Of a DNA stretch of 10,914 nt, positions 1 through 7,656 are shown piece after piece. The position numbers were made by a program, and so were the translations under genes. This stretch comes from Candidatus Culexmicrobium profundum (lineage in GTDB: Archaea; Thermoproteota; Methanomethylicia; Culexarchaeales; Culexmicrobiaceae): NCBI GenBank assembly GCA_025061245.1, contig JANZKD010000050.1:1-10914 (forward strand). The letters run 5' to 3'. Under the pieces are notes generated by a model. The model was not told the DNA's origin. It did not search any database and saw nothing but the letters and a program-made list of their open reading frames with translations. Positions within the stretch are counted from its first letter, which is position 1; each line of letters starts with the position of its first letter.

Positions 1-111
1 GAAATAGTTGAACTTGCATTAAAAATAAATCTTCCAGGAATATTTATTAGACATAGGAAGTTAGGTGAAAAAGTATCAGTAGATGAGGCCATTAAAACTT
101 TGAAACTCTAA
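1..111 (+). CDS. 3' end of an unidentified gene (partial)
   Basis: Frame 1 is open from the first base to a TAA at 109-111 and gives 36 residues, starting EIVELALKINLPGIF and ending IKTLKL. The mix of charged and hydrophobic residues looks like a real protein C-terminus, with a probable amphipathic helix at the end. The start lies outside the window, so nothing can be said of domains or function. Its last 20 bases overlap the 3' end of nrdD on the other strand, making the two genes convergent with antisense tails. I do not recognise the family. Confidence 0.55.
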   Translation, partial: EIVELALKINLPGIFIRHRKLGEKVSVDEAIKTLKL

Positions 112-3100
112 TTCTATATCGATCCAGAAGCTCTCGTTTCTTAGATTCATTCCATCCACTCACATCTTGATAATACCCTGTAACTCTACTCCACCAATGT
201 ACATCACTAGAACTACAATGAGGACATTTTTCATGGAGTAGGAAAGAAATCCTTCCACAAGAATTGCAGATAGTTAAATCTTTAGTATATGCAAAGTAGC
301 CTACCTGTGTTTTCGTAGATATTCTCTCAGTAACTTTAAGTAAAGCTTCTGGATCAGGATAAGCCTCACCTAGCCATACATGGAAAATATTTCCCCCAGA
401 TAGAACTGGGAAGAACTTATGCTCAATCAGTAGTCGTTTACTAAGTGGAATCTTTGCTCCAACATATACATGTGTACCATTACTATAGTAAACTGGAACA
501 TTACGTTCACCTCTACCCAAAAGTTTCTCCGCTCTATCAACATCACCTTTAACTACCTTTTCAGTCATACTTCTAAATTCATCTGACAGCAAGTCACATA
601 CAGCAAGTCTTTGAGCACAACTCTCTGCAGGAGTTCTAGCCAATGCCAGTTTAATACCATGCTTAACTTCAAGCTCCTCCATATACTTCCTCATGTGAAG
701 CAAAACCTTAACCAACAGTCTAACAGCACTATCAGATTCATGTAATTGAAATCCAGTATGCCACTGCACCATTTCATTTCCACCCACAATACCTATAACG
801 TAAACGAGCTCATTGAAGTCAACTGCCGCTGGCCCTCGACTACCTGTTCTGGGATCCCTAGGCCTCTGAGTAGCGAAGGGTAACCTATTGTTTTCAATCA
901 TTAACTTCATCCACTTCATCTTTGCTTTAAAAACATCAATGGCTAAATCCATAGATCTAAAAATTTCCTCTATCAACTTATCATCATCACCATTAGCTCT
1001 ATAAGCTGCTCTAGGTAAATTGAGAGTAACTACTTGCCAAGCACCCATACTGAAATGTTTCCCATCAACAAAACACATTTTCTCCTCAAACTCAGGGTCA
1101 TCTTCAGGTGTCTCAGTAAAAGTATAAGCACAACATTGATAGCATGAAACACCTTTACCATATCCTCGATAAGGTGGAATAGCATTATCAAAATACGGTG
1201 TACCATACTTTGATGCAACCTTGTGAACAATTAACCATTCATCATAATAATTTGAATTAAAGAATTCAGGAGTAATATAAGTTTCAAGTTTTGGGAAATT
1301 AAATGGTTTACCAAGATAATCACCCTCTAAAGCTACTTCATAAATTGCCCTAAAGAATAAGCGTGCTTCCTCCTCAAAGTCCCCATAACTTTCAGGCCCA
1401 ACTCTACCTCGAAAAACAACAGGCTTATCACGCCATATCTCAGGTACACCTGGGCATAGCTGTACATTAGAAAAAACTAGCTGTCCTCCACGAGCCACAT
1501 AACATTGAGTATTATGAAGTAGAAATTGCCCCAAATGACCACCAGAAAAGTTTTCAAAACCTAAAACTTCAATGTCATAGACATAGCCATTTGAAGATTC
1601 AACTTCTTCAATGGAAATTACTTCTTCAGCTACTAATTGACCATTTAAAAAGCTAGACAAGTCACCTATTTGGAATGCATGATTCCCCAACTTCGTTAAA
1701 ACTGTGTCAATAGCAACACTTCTAACTTTAGGGTTATAGGCGCTTGGAAGCCCAGCTTGTTTAAGCTTCTCTCTTAATCTTTTAAATAATGGTATCCTAC
1801 GCTTAATCTCTCTACCCTTAGACTTCGATAATATGTAATTCAGTTTATTTGCATCTTTAAGATTTGGAATTATTTCTAATAACTTTGAAATATCTCGCCA
1901 ACCAGTTACAAGAACTCTATAAATCACCTTCATTTCATTTCTAGTAAAACAAGTAATTCTCTTACGCTTCTTTACAATTGGATAAAGACCTAGTTTCTGT
2001 AATAGAAAGACTAGTCCATTGGCTAGACTTCTAGAAACAGTATCAAATCCCACTCGATCTTTACAAGTAAAACCATCTCCTCTATGATAGGCAAAAAGAA
2101 ATTCTGAAATCAATTTTACATTAAGCTTAAAGAGGATGGGAGGAATATGCTTCTCATGGGAAGTAGGTCCAGCACCAAGCAATTCACTGAAAAGAAGTGC
2201 ATGAATTTTACCGCCAAATCTAATAAACCTCCCATTCTCAGTGGGTTCAACACCAAATAATTCTCTCACATAAAATGAGATCTCATCCCTAATATGCGTA
2301 TCAGAAATAGAAATTATAACCCCTAAACTCAAATGCCTCTTACATATCGAACCCTCAGCAACATAATATCCCAGTAGTCTCAAGAATTTTTCATTTAAAA
2401 CTAGTAAACACGGAATATAGGGCTTCTTATGGTAAGGTGGCAGTATTTTAGCGCCAATAAGATCTTTACGACTCAATTTAAGTGAAGCAATAACTCTTAG
2501 AGGAATTCTACGACGAGCAAACCACCCCTCAATTGCTTTATTAGTGAAACCTAATTTTAACCCAATAGCCTTAATATCAGATTTATATCTGAGCAAAACA
2601 TGTTCAGCTAACTTAACCCTATAATTGCCCAGTTCATTTAAGAGGTTTTTTGATTTTATGAGGTCAATGAGATTGATTTCCTCTATACTATCTGATAACG
2701 GAGGCCAACATCCAATTGCAACTATCCAGTCACCCTTAGCCAGATCTCTAGCCTTAACAGGTACAATGTATCCGTCATCATTTATTGTGAAGAGGGAATG
2801 ATCTCCAGTTACCCTCACTATTCTACCATTCCTCGTCGTAATCTGTAGTAATGGTTCATCAATACTATGCCTAATTATGGCTGTAGCATCTACAAACCTC
2901 AATTTCTTCGCTACAGGATCATAACAACAAACCTTAAACTTAGGACCATAAAGGACATCTAAATGAAGTTTAATACTACTTTTAGCTCCATCGAAGAAAC
3001 TGTCCAAATATTCACCAGCCTTAACCAGTTTAAGCTCACCTAAATTCTCCACCACTAAATATTCATCAGCATCAATACTAAGCTCATAAAACATCATCTG

Positions 3101-5272
3101 CGCTAACTGCTTCACTTGCTTAAAACTCAAACCCTTAAGGAAAGGAGCTAAAAATATATTATAATTATAAAAGCCTTGACCACCAGCAAAATTAGTTTGA
3201 GCAGCAGCCAAAACTTTAACTGAGTGAAGAATAGCTACTTCAGGATGCATAGCAGGGCCAGCTACACTGGTCTTAAAACCAGTTCCATCAGGCATTAATC
3301 CATAATAGAAATAATATCGAAGATCATGATCTTGACAGTTATGCACTATTATACCATGTAAATTTGAGTAGCAGTGTTCTTCACCATCTATCATCAAGTC
3401 ATAGACATAGTCATGATAAGGTATCTTTCTAATAGACTTGATTTTTATCTTCCTCGAATTCATTTCTAAATATTCATTAAACTTTGAATATTTGAAGCAG
3501 ATATTCCTTAAAACTTTCCGTTTTCTCCCAATTAGTTTTAAACCCTTAGACAAGAGGGCTTCAATATCCTTTTTGTAGGATATGACTATTTGAAACATAG
3601 GATGCATTCGATTATGCTTAAAGTATTTGGATATATTGGGTGTAATGCCTAGACGCTTAAATATAAAAATAATTTGATCAGCTAATTTCTCAGAACACGT
3701 TATAAGCGTTAATTGTTGCCTGTTACCTTTAAGTATTCTAACACTACCATCCCCAGACATTAAACCTGATAGAAAGCCAATAAGAAAATCAGTATTACCC
3801 TTTAGGAAAATTGGAGGTAAAAACGTTTCAAATGATTTTTTATCTAAACCTAAAGCCCTGAATATTTGTGAAACTGTTTTTGAGTATAAAACTTCTTGAG
3901 GAGTATTTAAATTAACGTTTCTTTTTGTTTCAAGTCCAAACACCCTTATACATAACTCTCTAAATCTATCTAAAATTTCAAATTCACTATTTGTTATAGT
4001 AATTTCTTTACTACCATAATGACCCTCACTAATATAAAGTCCCAACAGTTCACCTAAATCCCTATTTATTAGGAGCTTGGCTTTAACATACTTCTTCGAC
4101 CTTCCATATTTAATGTAAAGTGTTTTGGGAAGAACAAGGCAATCGTCTAGATCTCTAGTATTCCTAAATGTTGATAGAAGCTCTCTATACTTACTTAAAG
4201 GCATATACTTTTTCATCTTCCAATAATAAACCGTACTATAGGGCACACCTAACAATTTGTGAAGTTTATATACATTCACTATTTCCACAGGTTTTACATA
4301 CCAATTGTCACCGCCATCAATTATATTAAGCAAGTTAACTTCATTTATTTCATCACACATAATTTTCTCCATTATTTCAACTTCATCTCCAATCTTTAAT
4401 TTATCAGCTCTCCTAAATCCATTCTTAGTCTTAACCTTATGGTCAGGAGTACATTTCAACTTTAATCCCTTAACGGTTTCAATTTCTAAGAGAAAACCAT
4501 TATATCGTCTTCTAAACACCTTCCTAATTGGACGGAAAACTCCATCAGACAAAACTTTAACTTCTCTGCTAGGAACGTAGATTTCCCATCCATCTACAAT
4601 TTCCACTAAATCACATCTTTCAATCAAAGAAGCTATTGGCTCTATACATATAATTTCACTATTCTGAAAAACAACTTTCTCATCCTTCGAAACACAGAAA
4701 GGTCTTGTACCAAAATATTCTAAATCATGAATGTGAATATCACCTTTCAAATGCGCGTCAGCCACATGAACAGGTAGTAAAAGTAAATATTGTTCCTTTG
4801 AAAGCTTGTCAGCCTTCTTCTTATGTGAAGTTTCAGGGTTAGGTTGTAGGTTAGCGTTTTCCTTAGCTTCAAAACCTAAACCCAAATCAATAAGATAAGC
4901 ATCATACACGGGAGTGCCAACTCTAGTCAATACATTTCTATAAACAATATATTCAGGCTTTTCATTAGACCATTCTAAAAGTATGTTACTGACTATTTCA
5001 CGTATCAATGGAGCACTAACAAAATTTGTATTCATACTAAATATTCTACGCTCAGCCTCTGACGCAATAATTTCAGCCTCCTCCCTTGAAATTGGAGGAA
5101 TACCGAAAAACTCTTCAGCTAAAACTGTTTCCTTTAACAACTGCTCAACAATCTTACTTTTATCCCAAGGTTCAAAGAATCCACTACTCGTTCTAACCAT
5201 AACCTTATCCGAAGAAACTCTAACTGAGTTTAACCAGCTACTATACTTCTTAAGCCATCCAGCCCTATACAT
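92..5272 (-). CDS. nrdD: Anaerobic (class III) ribonucleoside-triphosphate reductase with two inteins
   Basis: The mature enzyme reduces ribonucleotides to deoxyribonucleotides by glycyl radical chemistry without oxygen. The ORF is 1726 codons from ATG 5272; removing two inteins leaves about 750 residues, a normal archaeal NrdD size. In order: an ATP-cone (about 24-120), the HIHDLEYFGTRPF motif (about 180-192), intein 1 (193-645), CQDHDLRYYF, intein 2 (732-1254), VARGGQ (1259-1264), the cysteine loop SCYQCC (C1377, C1380, C1381), a CX2C...CX2C zinc site (C1669, C1672, C1683, C1686) and the glycyl radical motif RVTGY with G1699. A TTG two codons upstream (5278) also fits the frame, but it sits one base after the GGAGG at 5280-5284, whereas ATG 5272 is seven bases away; I chose the ATG. 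The gene follows the glutaredoxin-like gene by two bases, so the two are probably co-transcribed. The activating enzyme NrdG is not seen here. Identification is very secure. Confidence 0.97.
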   Translation of the reverse strand: MYRAGWLKKYSSWLNSVRVSSDKVMVRTSSGFFEPWDKSKIVEQLLKETVLAEEFFGIPPISREEAEIIASEAERRIFSMNTNFVSAPLIREIVSNILLEWSNEKPEYIVYRNVLTRVGTPVYDAYLIDLGLGFEAKENANLQPNPETSHKKKADKLSKEQYLLLLPVHVADAHLKGDIHIHDLEYFGTRPFCVSKDEKVVFQNSEIICIEPIASLIERCDLVEIVDGWEIYVPSREVKVLSDGVFRPIRKVFRRRYNGFLLEIETVKGLKLKCTPDHKVKTKNGFRRADKLKIGDEVEIMEKIMCDEINEVNLLNIIDGGDNWYVKPVEIVNVYKLHKLLGVPYSTVYYWKMKKYMPLSKYRELLSTFRNTRDLDDCLVLPKTLYIKYGRSKKYVKAKLLINRDLGELLGLYISEGHYGSKEITITNSEFEILDRFRELCIRVFGLETKRNVNLNTPQEVLYSKTVSQIFRALGLDKKSFETFLPPIFLKGNTDFLIGFLSGLMSGDGSVRILKGNRQQLTLITCSEKLADQIIFIFKRLGITPNISKYFKHNRMHPMFQIVISYKKDIEALLSKGLKLIGRKRKVLRNICFKYSKFNEYLEMNSRKIKIKSIRKIPYHDYVYDLMIDGEEHCYSNLHGIIVHNCQDHDLRYYFYYGLMPDGTGFKTSVAGPAMHPEVAILHSVKVLAAAQTNFAGGQGFYNYNIFLAPFLKGLSFKQVKQLAQMMFYELSIDADEYLVVENLGELKLVKAGEYLDSFFDGAKSSIKLHLDVLYGPKFKVCCYDPVAKKLRFVDATAIIRHSIDEPLLQITTRNGRIVRVTGDHSLFTINDDGYIVPVKARDLAKGDWIVAIGCWPPLSDSIEEINLIDLIKSKNLLNELGNYRVKLAEHVLLRYKSDIKAIGLKLGFTNKAIEGWFARRRIPLRVIASLKLSRKDLIGAKILPPYHKKPYIPCLLVLNEKFLRLLGYYVAEGSICKRHLSLGVIISISDTHIRDEISFYVRELFGVEPTENGRFIRFGGKIHALLFSELLGAGPTSHEKHIPPILFKLNVKLISEFLFAYHRGDGFTCKDRVGFDTVSRSLANGLVFLLQKLGLYPIVKKRKRITCFTRNEMKVIYRVLVTGWRDISKLLEIIPNLKDANKLNYILSKSKGREIKRRIPLFKRLREKLKQAGLPSAYNPKVRSVAIDTVLTKLGNHAFQIGDLSSFLNGQLVAEEVISIEEVESSNGYVYDIEVLGFENFSGGHLGQFLLHNTQCYVARGGQLVFSNVQLCPGVPEIWRDKPVVFRGRVGPESYGDFEEEARLFFRAIYEVALEGDYLGKPFNFPKLETYITPEFFNSNYYDEWLIVHKVASKYGTPYFDNAIPPYRGYGKGVSCYQCCAYTFTETPEDDPEFEEKMCFVDGKHFSMGAWQVVTLNLPRAAYRANGDDDKLIEEIFRSMDLAIDVFKAKMKWMKLMIENNRLPFATQRPRDPRTGSRGPAAVDFNELVYVIGIVGGNEMVQWHTGFQLHESDSAVRLLVKVLLHMRKYMEELEVKHGIKLALARTPAESCAQRLAVCDLLSDEFRSMTEKVVKGDVDRAEKLLGRGERNVPVYYSNGTHVYVGAKIPLSKRLLIEHKFFPVLSGGNIFHVWLGEAYPDPEALLKVTERISTKTQVGYFAYTKDLTICNSCGRISFLLHEKCPHCSSSDVHWWSRVTGYYQDVSGWNESKKRELLDRYRIRVSKF
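1511..3079 (-). mobile_element. Intein 2 of NrdD (LAGLIDADG, Ser1 / Thr+1)
   Basis: A 523-residue in-frame insertion (NrdD residues 732-1254). It begins with Ser732 (SIDADEYLVVEN) and ends in FLLHN, followed by Thr1255 as the +1 nucleophile. Block B has TGDH (822-825), the C-terminal part has VYDIEVLGFENF, and the last two residues are His1253-Asn1254. The endonuclease motifs are LLGYYVAEG (E973) and FLFAYHRGDG (D1066), both with their acids. Joining the flanks gives FYEL-TQCYVARGGQ, matching the conserved RGGQ region of NrdD. The Ser1/Thr+1 chemistry, known from archaeal DNA polymerase inteins, differs from that of intein 1, so the two are unlikely to be recent copies of each other. Confidence 0.93.
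3338..4696 (-). mobile_element. Intein 1 of NrdD (LAGLIDADG, Cys1 / Cys+1)
   Basis: A 453-residue in-frame insertion (NrdD residues 193-645) that removes itself by protein splicing. It begins with Cys193 (CVSKDEKVVF) and ends in VHN, followed by Cys646 as the +1 nucleophile. The N-terminal splicing block B carries TPDH (275-278); the C-terminal blocks are YVYDLMI and GIIVHN, with penultimate His644 and terminal Asn645. Two LAGLIDADG motifs, LGLYISEG (acid E416) and LSGLMSGDG (acid D508), mark a homing endonuclease that keeps both catalytic acids and so may be active. Excision restores TRPF-CQDHD, a conserved NrdD motif, which fixes the boundaries exactly. Confidence 0.94.
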
Positions 5273-5274
5273 AA

Positions 5275-5538
5275 TCAATCCTCCAACAATCTTAACAGCA
5301 AAGCTTCATTCAAAGAAGAATCCACGAACAAATCATCGCTCAAGAAAAACTTGCCATCAACTTCTAGAACTGGTGCTGAACTCACAAAAATATCCCTCAT
5401 GATTAATCCGACCATCACATCCGGATTAGATAAGTCCCTCTCCTCGAAATCTACATTTCTACTTTTCAACCACTTCTTGAGCACAAGGCACCTTGGACAT
5501 AAGGATGTGGTATACAAAATAATCTTACTACACCTCAT
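5275..5538 (-). CDS. Glutaredoxin-like redox protein (CPRC)
   Basis: A small thiol-disulfide protein of 87 residues from ATG 5538. A first strand (KIILYTTS) leads into the redox motif CPRC (14-17) at the start of a helix. Then come a second strand and a cis-proline-type segment SSAPVLEV (Pro56), the order expected of a glutaredoxin or NrdH-like fold. It stops two bases before the NrdD ATG. Class III reductases of some methanogens are known to take electrons from a glutaredoxin-like protein rather than formate, so the likely role is to re-reduce NrdD; this is inferred from the pairing. A TTG at 5562 would add eight residues. I prefer the ATG because the fold starts right after it and a TATA-like stretch lies about 28 bases upstream; neither start has a Shine-Dalgarno site. 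Confidence 0.83.
   Translation of the reverse strand: MRCSKIILYTTSLCPRCLVLKKWLKSRNVDFEERDLSNPDVMVGLIMRDIFVSSAPVLEVDGKFFLSDDLFVDSSLNEALLLRLLED
5280..5284 (-). promoter_or_regulatory. Ribosome binding site of nrdD
   Basis: GGAGG on the minus strand, inside the last codons of the glutaredoxin-like gene. It is seven bases before ATG 5272 but only one base before TTG 5278, which is why the ATG is preferred. Its position suggests translational coupling of the two genes. Confidence 0.7.
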
Positions 5539-5560
5539 TTCAACAAAAGTTAAAGCATCC

Positions 5561-5572
5561 AAATAATAATAA
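5561..5572 (-). promoter_or_regulatory. Possible TATA box of the redoxin-nrdD operon
   Basis: The minus strand reads TTATTATTATTT centred about 28 bases before ATG 5538. That spacing suits a leaderless archaeal transcript. The surrounding DNA is so A+T-rich that similar matches occur by chance. Confidence 0.35.
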
Positions 5573-5674
5573 GTCTAAATTGATTATCCTGATAAAAAAT
5601 CCAGAGAACTACAAAGAAAATATTGCTACTAATATGTAAGAAAAAATAGGCAATTTTACCTACACATTATAACG

Positions 5675-5800
5675 CTAAAACCATCCTGCAAACATACCCT
5701 TATAATCAAAAATGAAAACAAACCATCTAATCCATAAAATACAAGCAACAAAAATCATAAACGCAAATTCCAATAACCCTACAATAAATTTAACAAACAT
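5675..5800 (-). CDS. Possible 41-residue single-pass membrane peptide
   Basis: ATG 5800 begins 20 bases after the stop of the TGT-phosphoesterase gene, on the same strand. The frame gives 41 residues ending in TAG (5675-5677): MFVKFIVGLL at the start, one long hydrophobic run, then WIRW and FDYKGMFAGWF. It could be a small membrane protein at the end of that operon. No ribosome site is visible, and T+G-rich DNA encodes hydrophobic residues by default, so this may be chance. The rest of 5563-5820 shows no gene. Confidence 0.22.
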   Translation of the reverse strand: MFVKFIVGLLEFAFMIFVACILWIRWFVFIFDYKGMFAGWF

Positions 5801-5820
5801 CCAATAAAACTAATGCAACT

Positions 5821-7617
5821 TCACTCACCATATAAATCATTCTTGCTTACTGTTCCTCTCAGATGGATTAGTGGTAGTTGCCAGCATCCAGTTGAAGCTA
5901 AACCATCATCATAATCTATGAATGCACGGTGTATATGTCCTATGATGAGCCAGTCAACTTCACTTGAAGACTTATATTCAAGCATAACTTCTTTAACAAT
6001 CTTCATATTCTCCTTGGGATTCATGACTAATTGATGTCCATGTAAAAGCTTCATCCTTATATTTCCAGGTAGCTGTATTAATAGTTCCTTTCTGGCTTGT
6101 CTATAGAATTTATAGAAGTCCAATAACACCCTATTTCTAATTCTAGCTTTCTCCAAATCTTCTGGTAGTTTCTTGTATGTTAGGGGTGGAGCAACCTCTT
6201 CAAAGACTAGTTGATCCATAACTTTAAGAAAACTTGATGAATCCCCATCACTACAACCCTCAACCAGATGAATACTGCATTTAATATCCCGTAAAGTGTT
6301 GAAGAATAACTCTAATTCGTAATAGGATGGTGAACCAAATTTAAAGTCAAATACATCGCCAAGCAAAATTAAATGCTTAGGTTTCATCTCATATAGGAAT
6401 TTAATGAAGTTTTCAAATTTAGATTCAGGAGTCCATATGTGAATGTCAGATGCAATAACAGCTGTTTCACCCTCCTCAACAATCAAGTCATATAACTCAT
6501 ATGAATATGATGAGCCATCGAACATTGACTTCAATTGATTGAGATTATGCGACACTCTAGACTTAACCTCCTCTAAAATCTTTTGAGAACCAACCTTAAC
6601 ACAACTAGGGCAACTACACTTCAAATACTTCCTAGAAACATTAACCACCCGGCCATCCAAATACAGCTTAAATCGCTTAGCATCCAAATAATAGCTCAAG
6701 CCACCCACACTAAGCCTCTCAACACCCCTAAAAACATCACATATAAACTTTAAAGAGCTAGGCCTTAAAGCACCAATAACAAGTAAATCATTAACTCTAC
6801 CATTCATTTCTTCAGCATACTTGTAGAGAATGTTACGGGAACGAGCATCAAACCTAAAACGCATCAAATACTCAGAAGCATGCAAAGCATAGTTTTTAAA
6901 GCCCATACGCTGTAAAGCGTCCAGACTAAACTTAATCTGACTAGGTGTATTACCCTTAACCAAAGCAACAACTGGAATGCCCAGTTCACTAAGCCTATAA
7001 GTTAATTCTAAGCCTTTAACTAGGTTAATCCAAGAAATGTAAAGTGGCATGTCAACATAAACTGGAACATCCCAACCTATGACACCATCAAAACCACCAG
7101 CCAAAGCAACCCGCATAAAAAGTTCAAGAACATCACCACGAAACAAAAAGCGATCAGGCATAACAGAAGAAAGCAAAACCAACCCATCAAAACCCAAAAG
7201 CCAATGAACATCCCGCTTCACAACCTCATCCAAAACATTAGACCTCAAAAAATCAGTAAAAGAAACAATAACAGCCTCAACACCACAATCCCACCAAAAA
7301 CCAGCAATATCCCTATCTAAAAGAGAAACAATAGGCACAACCTTAGGCAATTTAATCCCCCTAACAGAAACAGGTCCAACACTTCCAAGCCAATCCAACA
7401 ACCCACAAACCACATCACAACTCAAATCCCAACAATAAACCCTAAAATCACAAACACCACAACCACGCACATAATCTAATGAAGAGTCAGTAACCCTACA
7501 ACCAAACTCACCACCACAAAAATAAACACCACCCCCACCAGCAAAATCGCAAAAATCAACAAAAGGACAGCCAGTACAAACCCTATCACAACTAAAACCC
7601 AACAAACCCAACCCCAA
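5821..7617 (-). CDS. Fusion of Cys-rich module, TGT-like domain and metallophosphoesterase
   Basis: About 598 residues from TTG 7617. Residues 10-71 hold 11 cysteines, including two CX2CX5C motifs (C14-C17-C23 and C53-C56-C62), suggesting a metal or Fe-S site. Residues about 90-370 resemble archaeal tRNA-guanine transglycosylase, the base-exchange enzyme for archaeosine. The TGT-type zinc motif is present as CSCPSC (C334, C336, C339) followed by His357 in SHNL, but the segment that should hold the nucleophilic Asp (DSASY in archaeal TGT) reads SVGGLSY. Residues about 385-581 are a calcineurin-like phosphoesterase: SDIH (D391, H393), GDVFD (D421, D424), HGH (526-528) and GHIH (560-563) are kept, while GNHD has become GCSD (454-457). 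The frame runs back to TTG 7674, but that would translate the TATA box as a hydrophobic leader; TTGs at 7617, 7611, 7605 and 7602 fit better. The gene is divergent from tRNA-Glu. Substrate and role are unknown; action on RNA or nucleotides is inferred. Confidence 0.82.
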   Translation of the reverse strand: MGLGLLGFSCDRVCTGCPFVDFCDFAGGGGVYFCGGEFGCRVTDSSLDYVRGCGVCDFRVYCWDLSCDVVCGLLDWLGSVGPVSVRGIKLPKVVPIVSLLDRDIAGFWWDCGVEAVIVSFTDFLRSNVLDEVVKRDVHWLLGFDGLVLLSSVMPDRFLFRGDVLELFMRVALAGGFDGVIGWDVPVYVDMPLYISWINLVKGLELTYRLSELGIPVVALVKGNTPSQIKFSLDALQRMGFKNYALHASEYLMRFRFDARSRNILYKYAEEMNGRVNDLLVIGALRPSSLKFICDVFRGVERLSVGGLSYYLDAKRFKLYLDGRVVNVSRKYLKCSCPSCVKVGSQKILEEVKSRVSHNLNQLKSMFDGSSYSYELYDLIVEEGETAVIASDIHIWTPESKFENFIKFLYEMKPKHLILLGDVFDFKFGSPSYYELELFFNTLRDIKCSIHLVEGCSDGDSSSFLKVMDQLVFEEVAPPLTYKKLPEDLEKARIRNRVLLDFYKFYRQARKELLIQLPGNIRMKLLHGHQLVMNPKENMKIVKEVMLEYKSSSEVDWLIIGHIHRAFIDYDDGLASTGCWQLPLIHLRGTVSKNDLYGE

Positions 7618-7646
7618 AATAAAATAACAAAACCAAACGTAAAAAA

Positions 7647-7656
7647 CATATATAAC
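7647..7656 (-). promoter_or_regulatory. TATA box of the TGT-phosphoesterase gene
   Basis: The minus strand reads GTTATATATG. Its centre is about 35 bases before TTG 7617, predicting transcription from near 7625 and a very short leader. This is the main reason for rejecting the upstream TTG 7674 as the start. Confidence 0.55.

Noticed and set aside
1030..1230. 66-codon minus-strand ORF inside the nrdD region
   Set aside because: It is another frame of the cysteine-loop region of NrdD, which is unmistakably coding; no ribosome site or protein-like pattern.
5275..5278. TTG at 5278 as the NrdD start
   Set aside because: It is one base after GGAGG, too close for initiation, while ATG 5272 is at normal distance.
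4305..5402. Plus-strand ORFs at 4305-4580 and 4983-5402
   Set aside because: Antisense shadows of NrdD and the redoxin gene, low in complexity and rich in Ser, Leu and Asn, as expected from reverse-strand reading.
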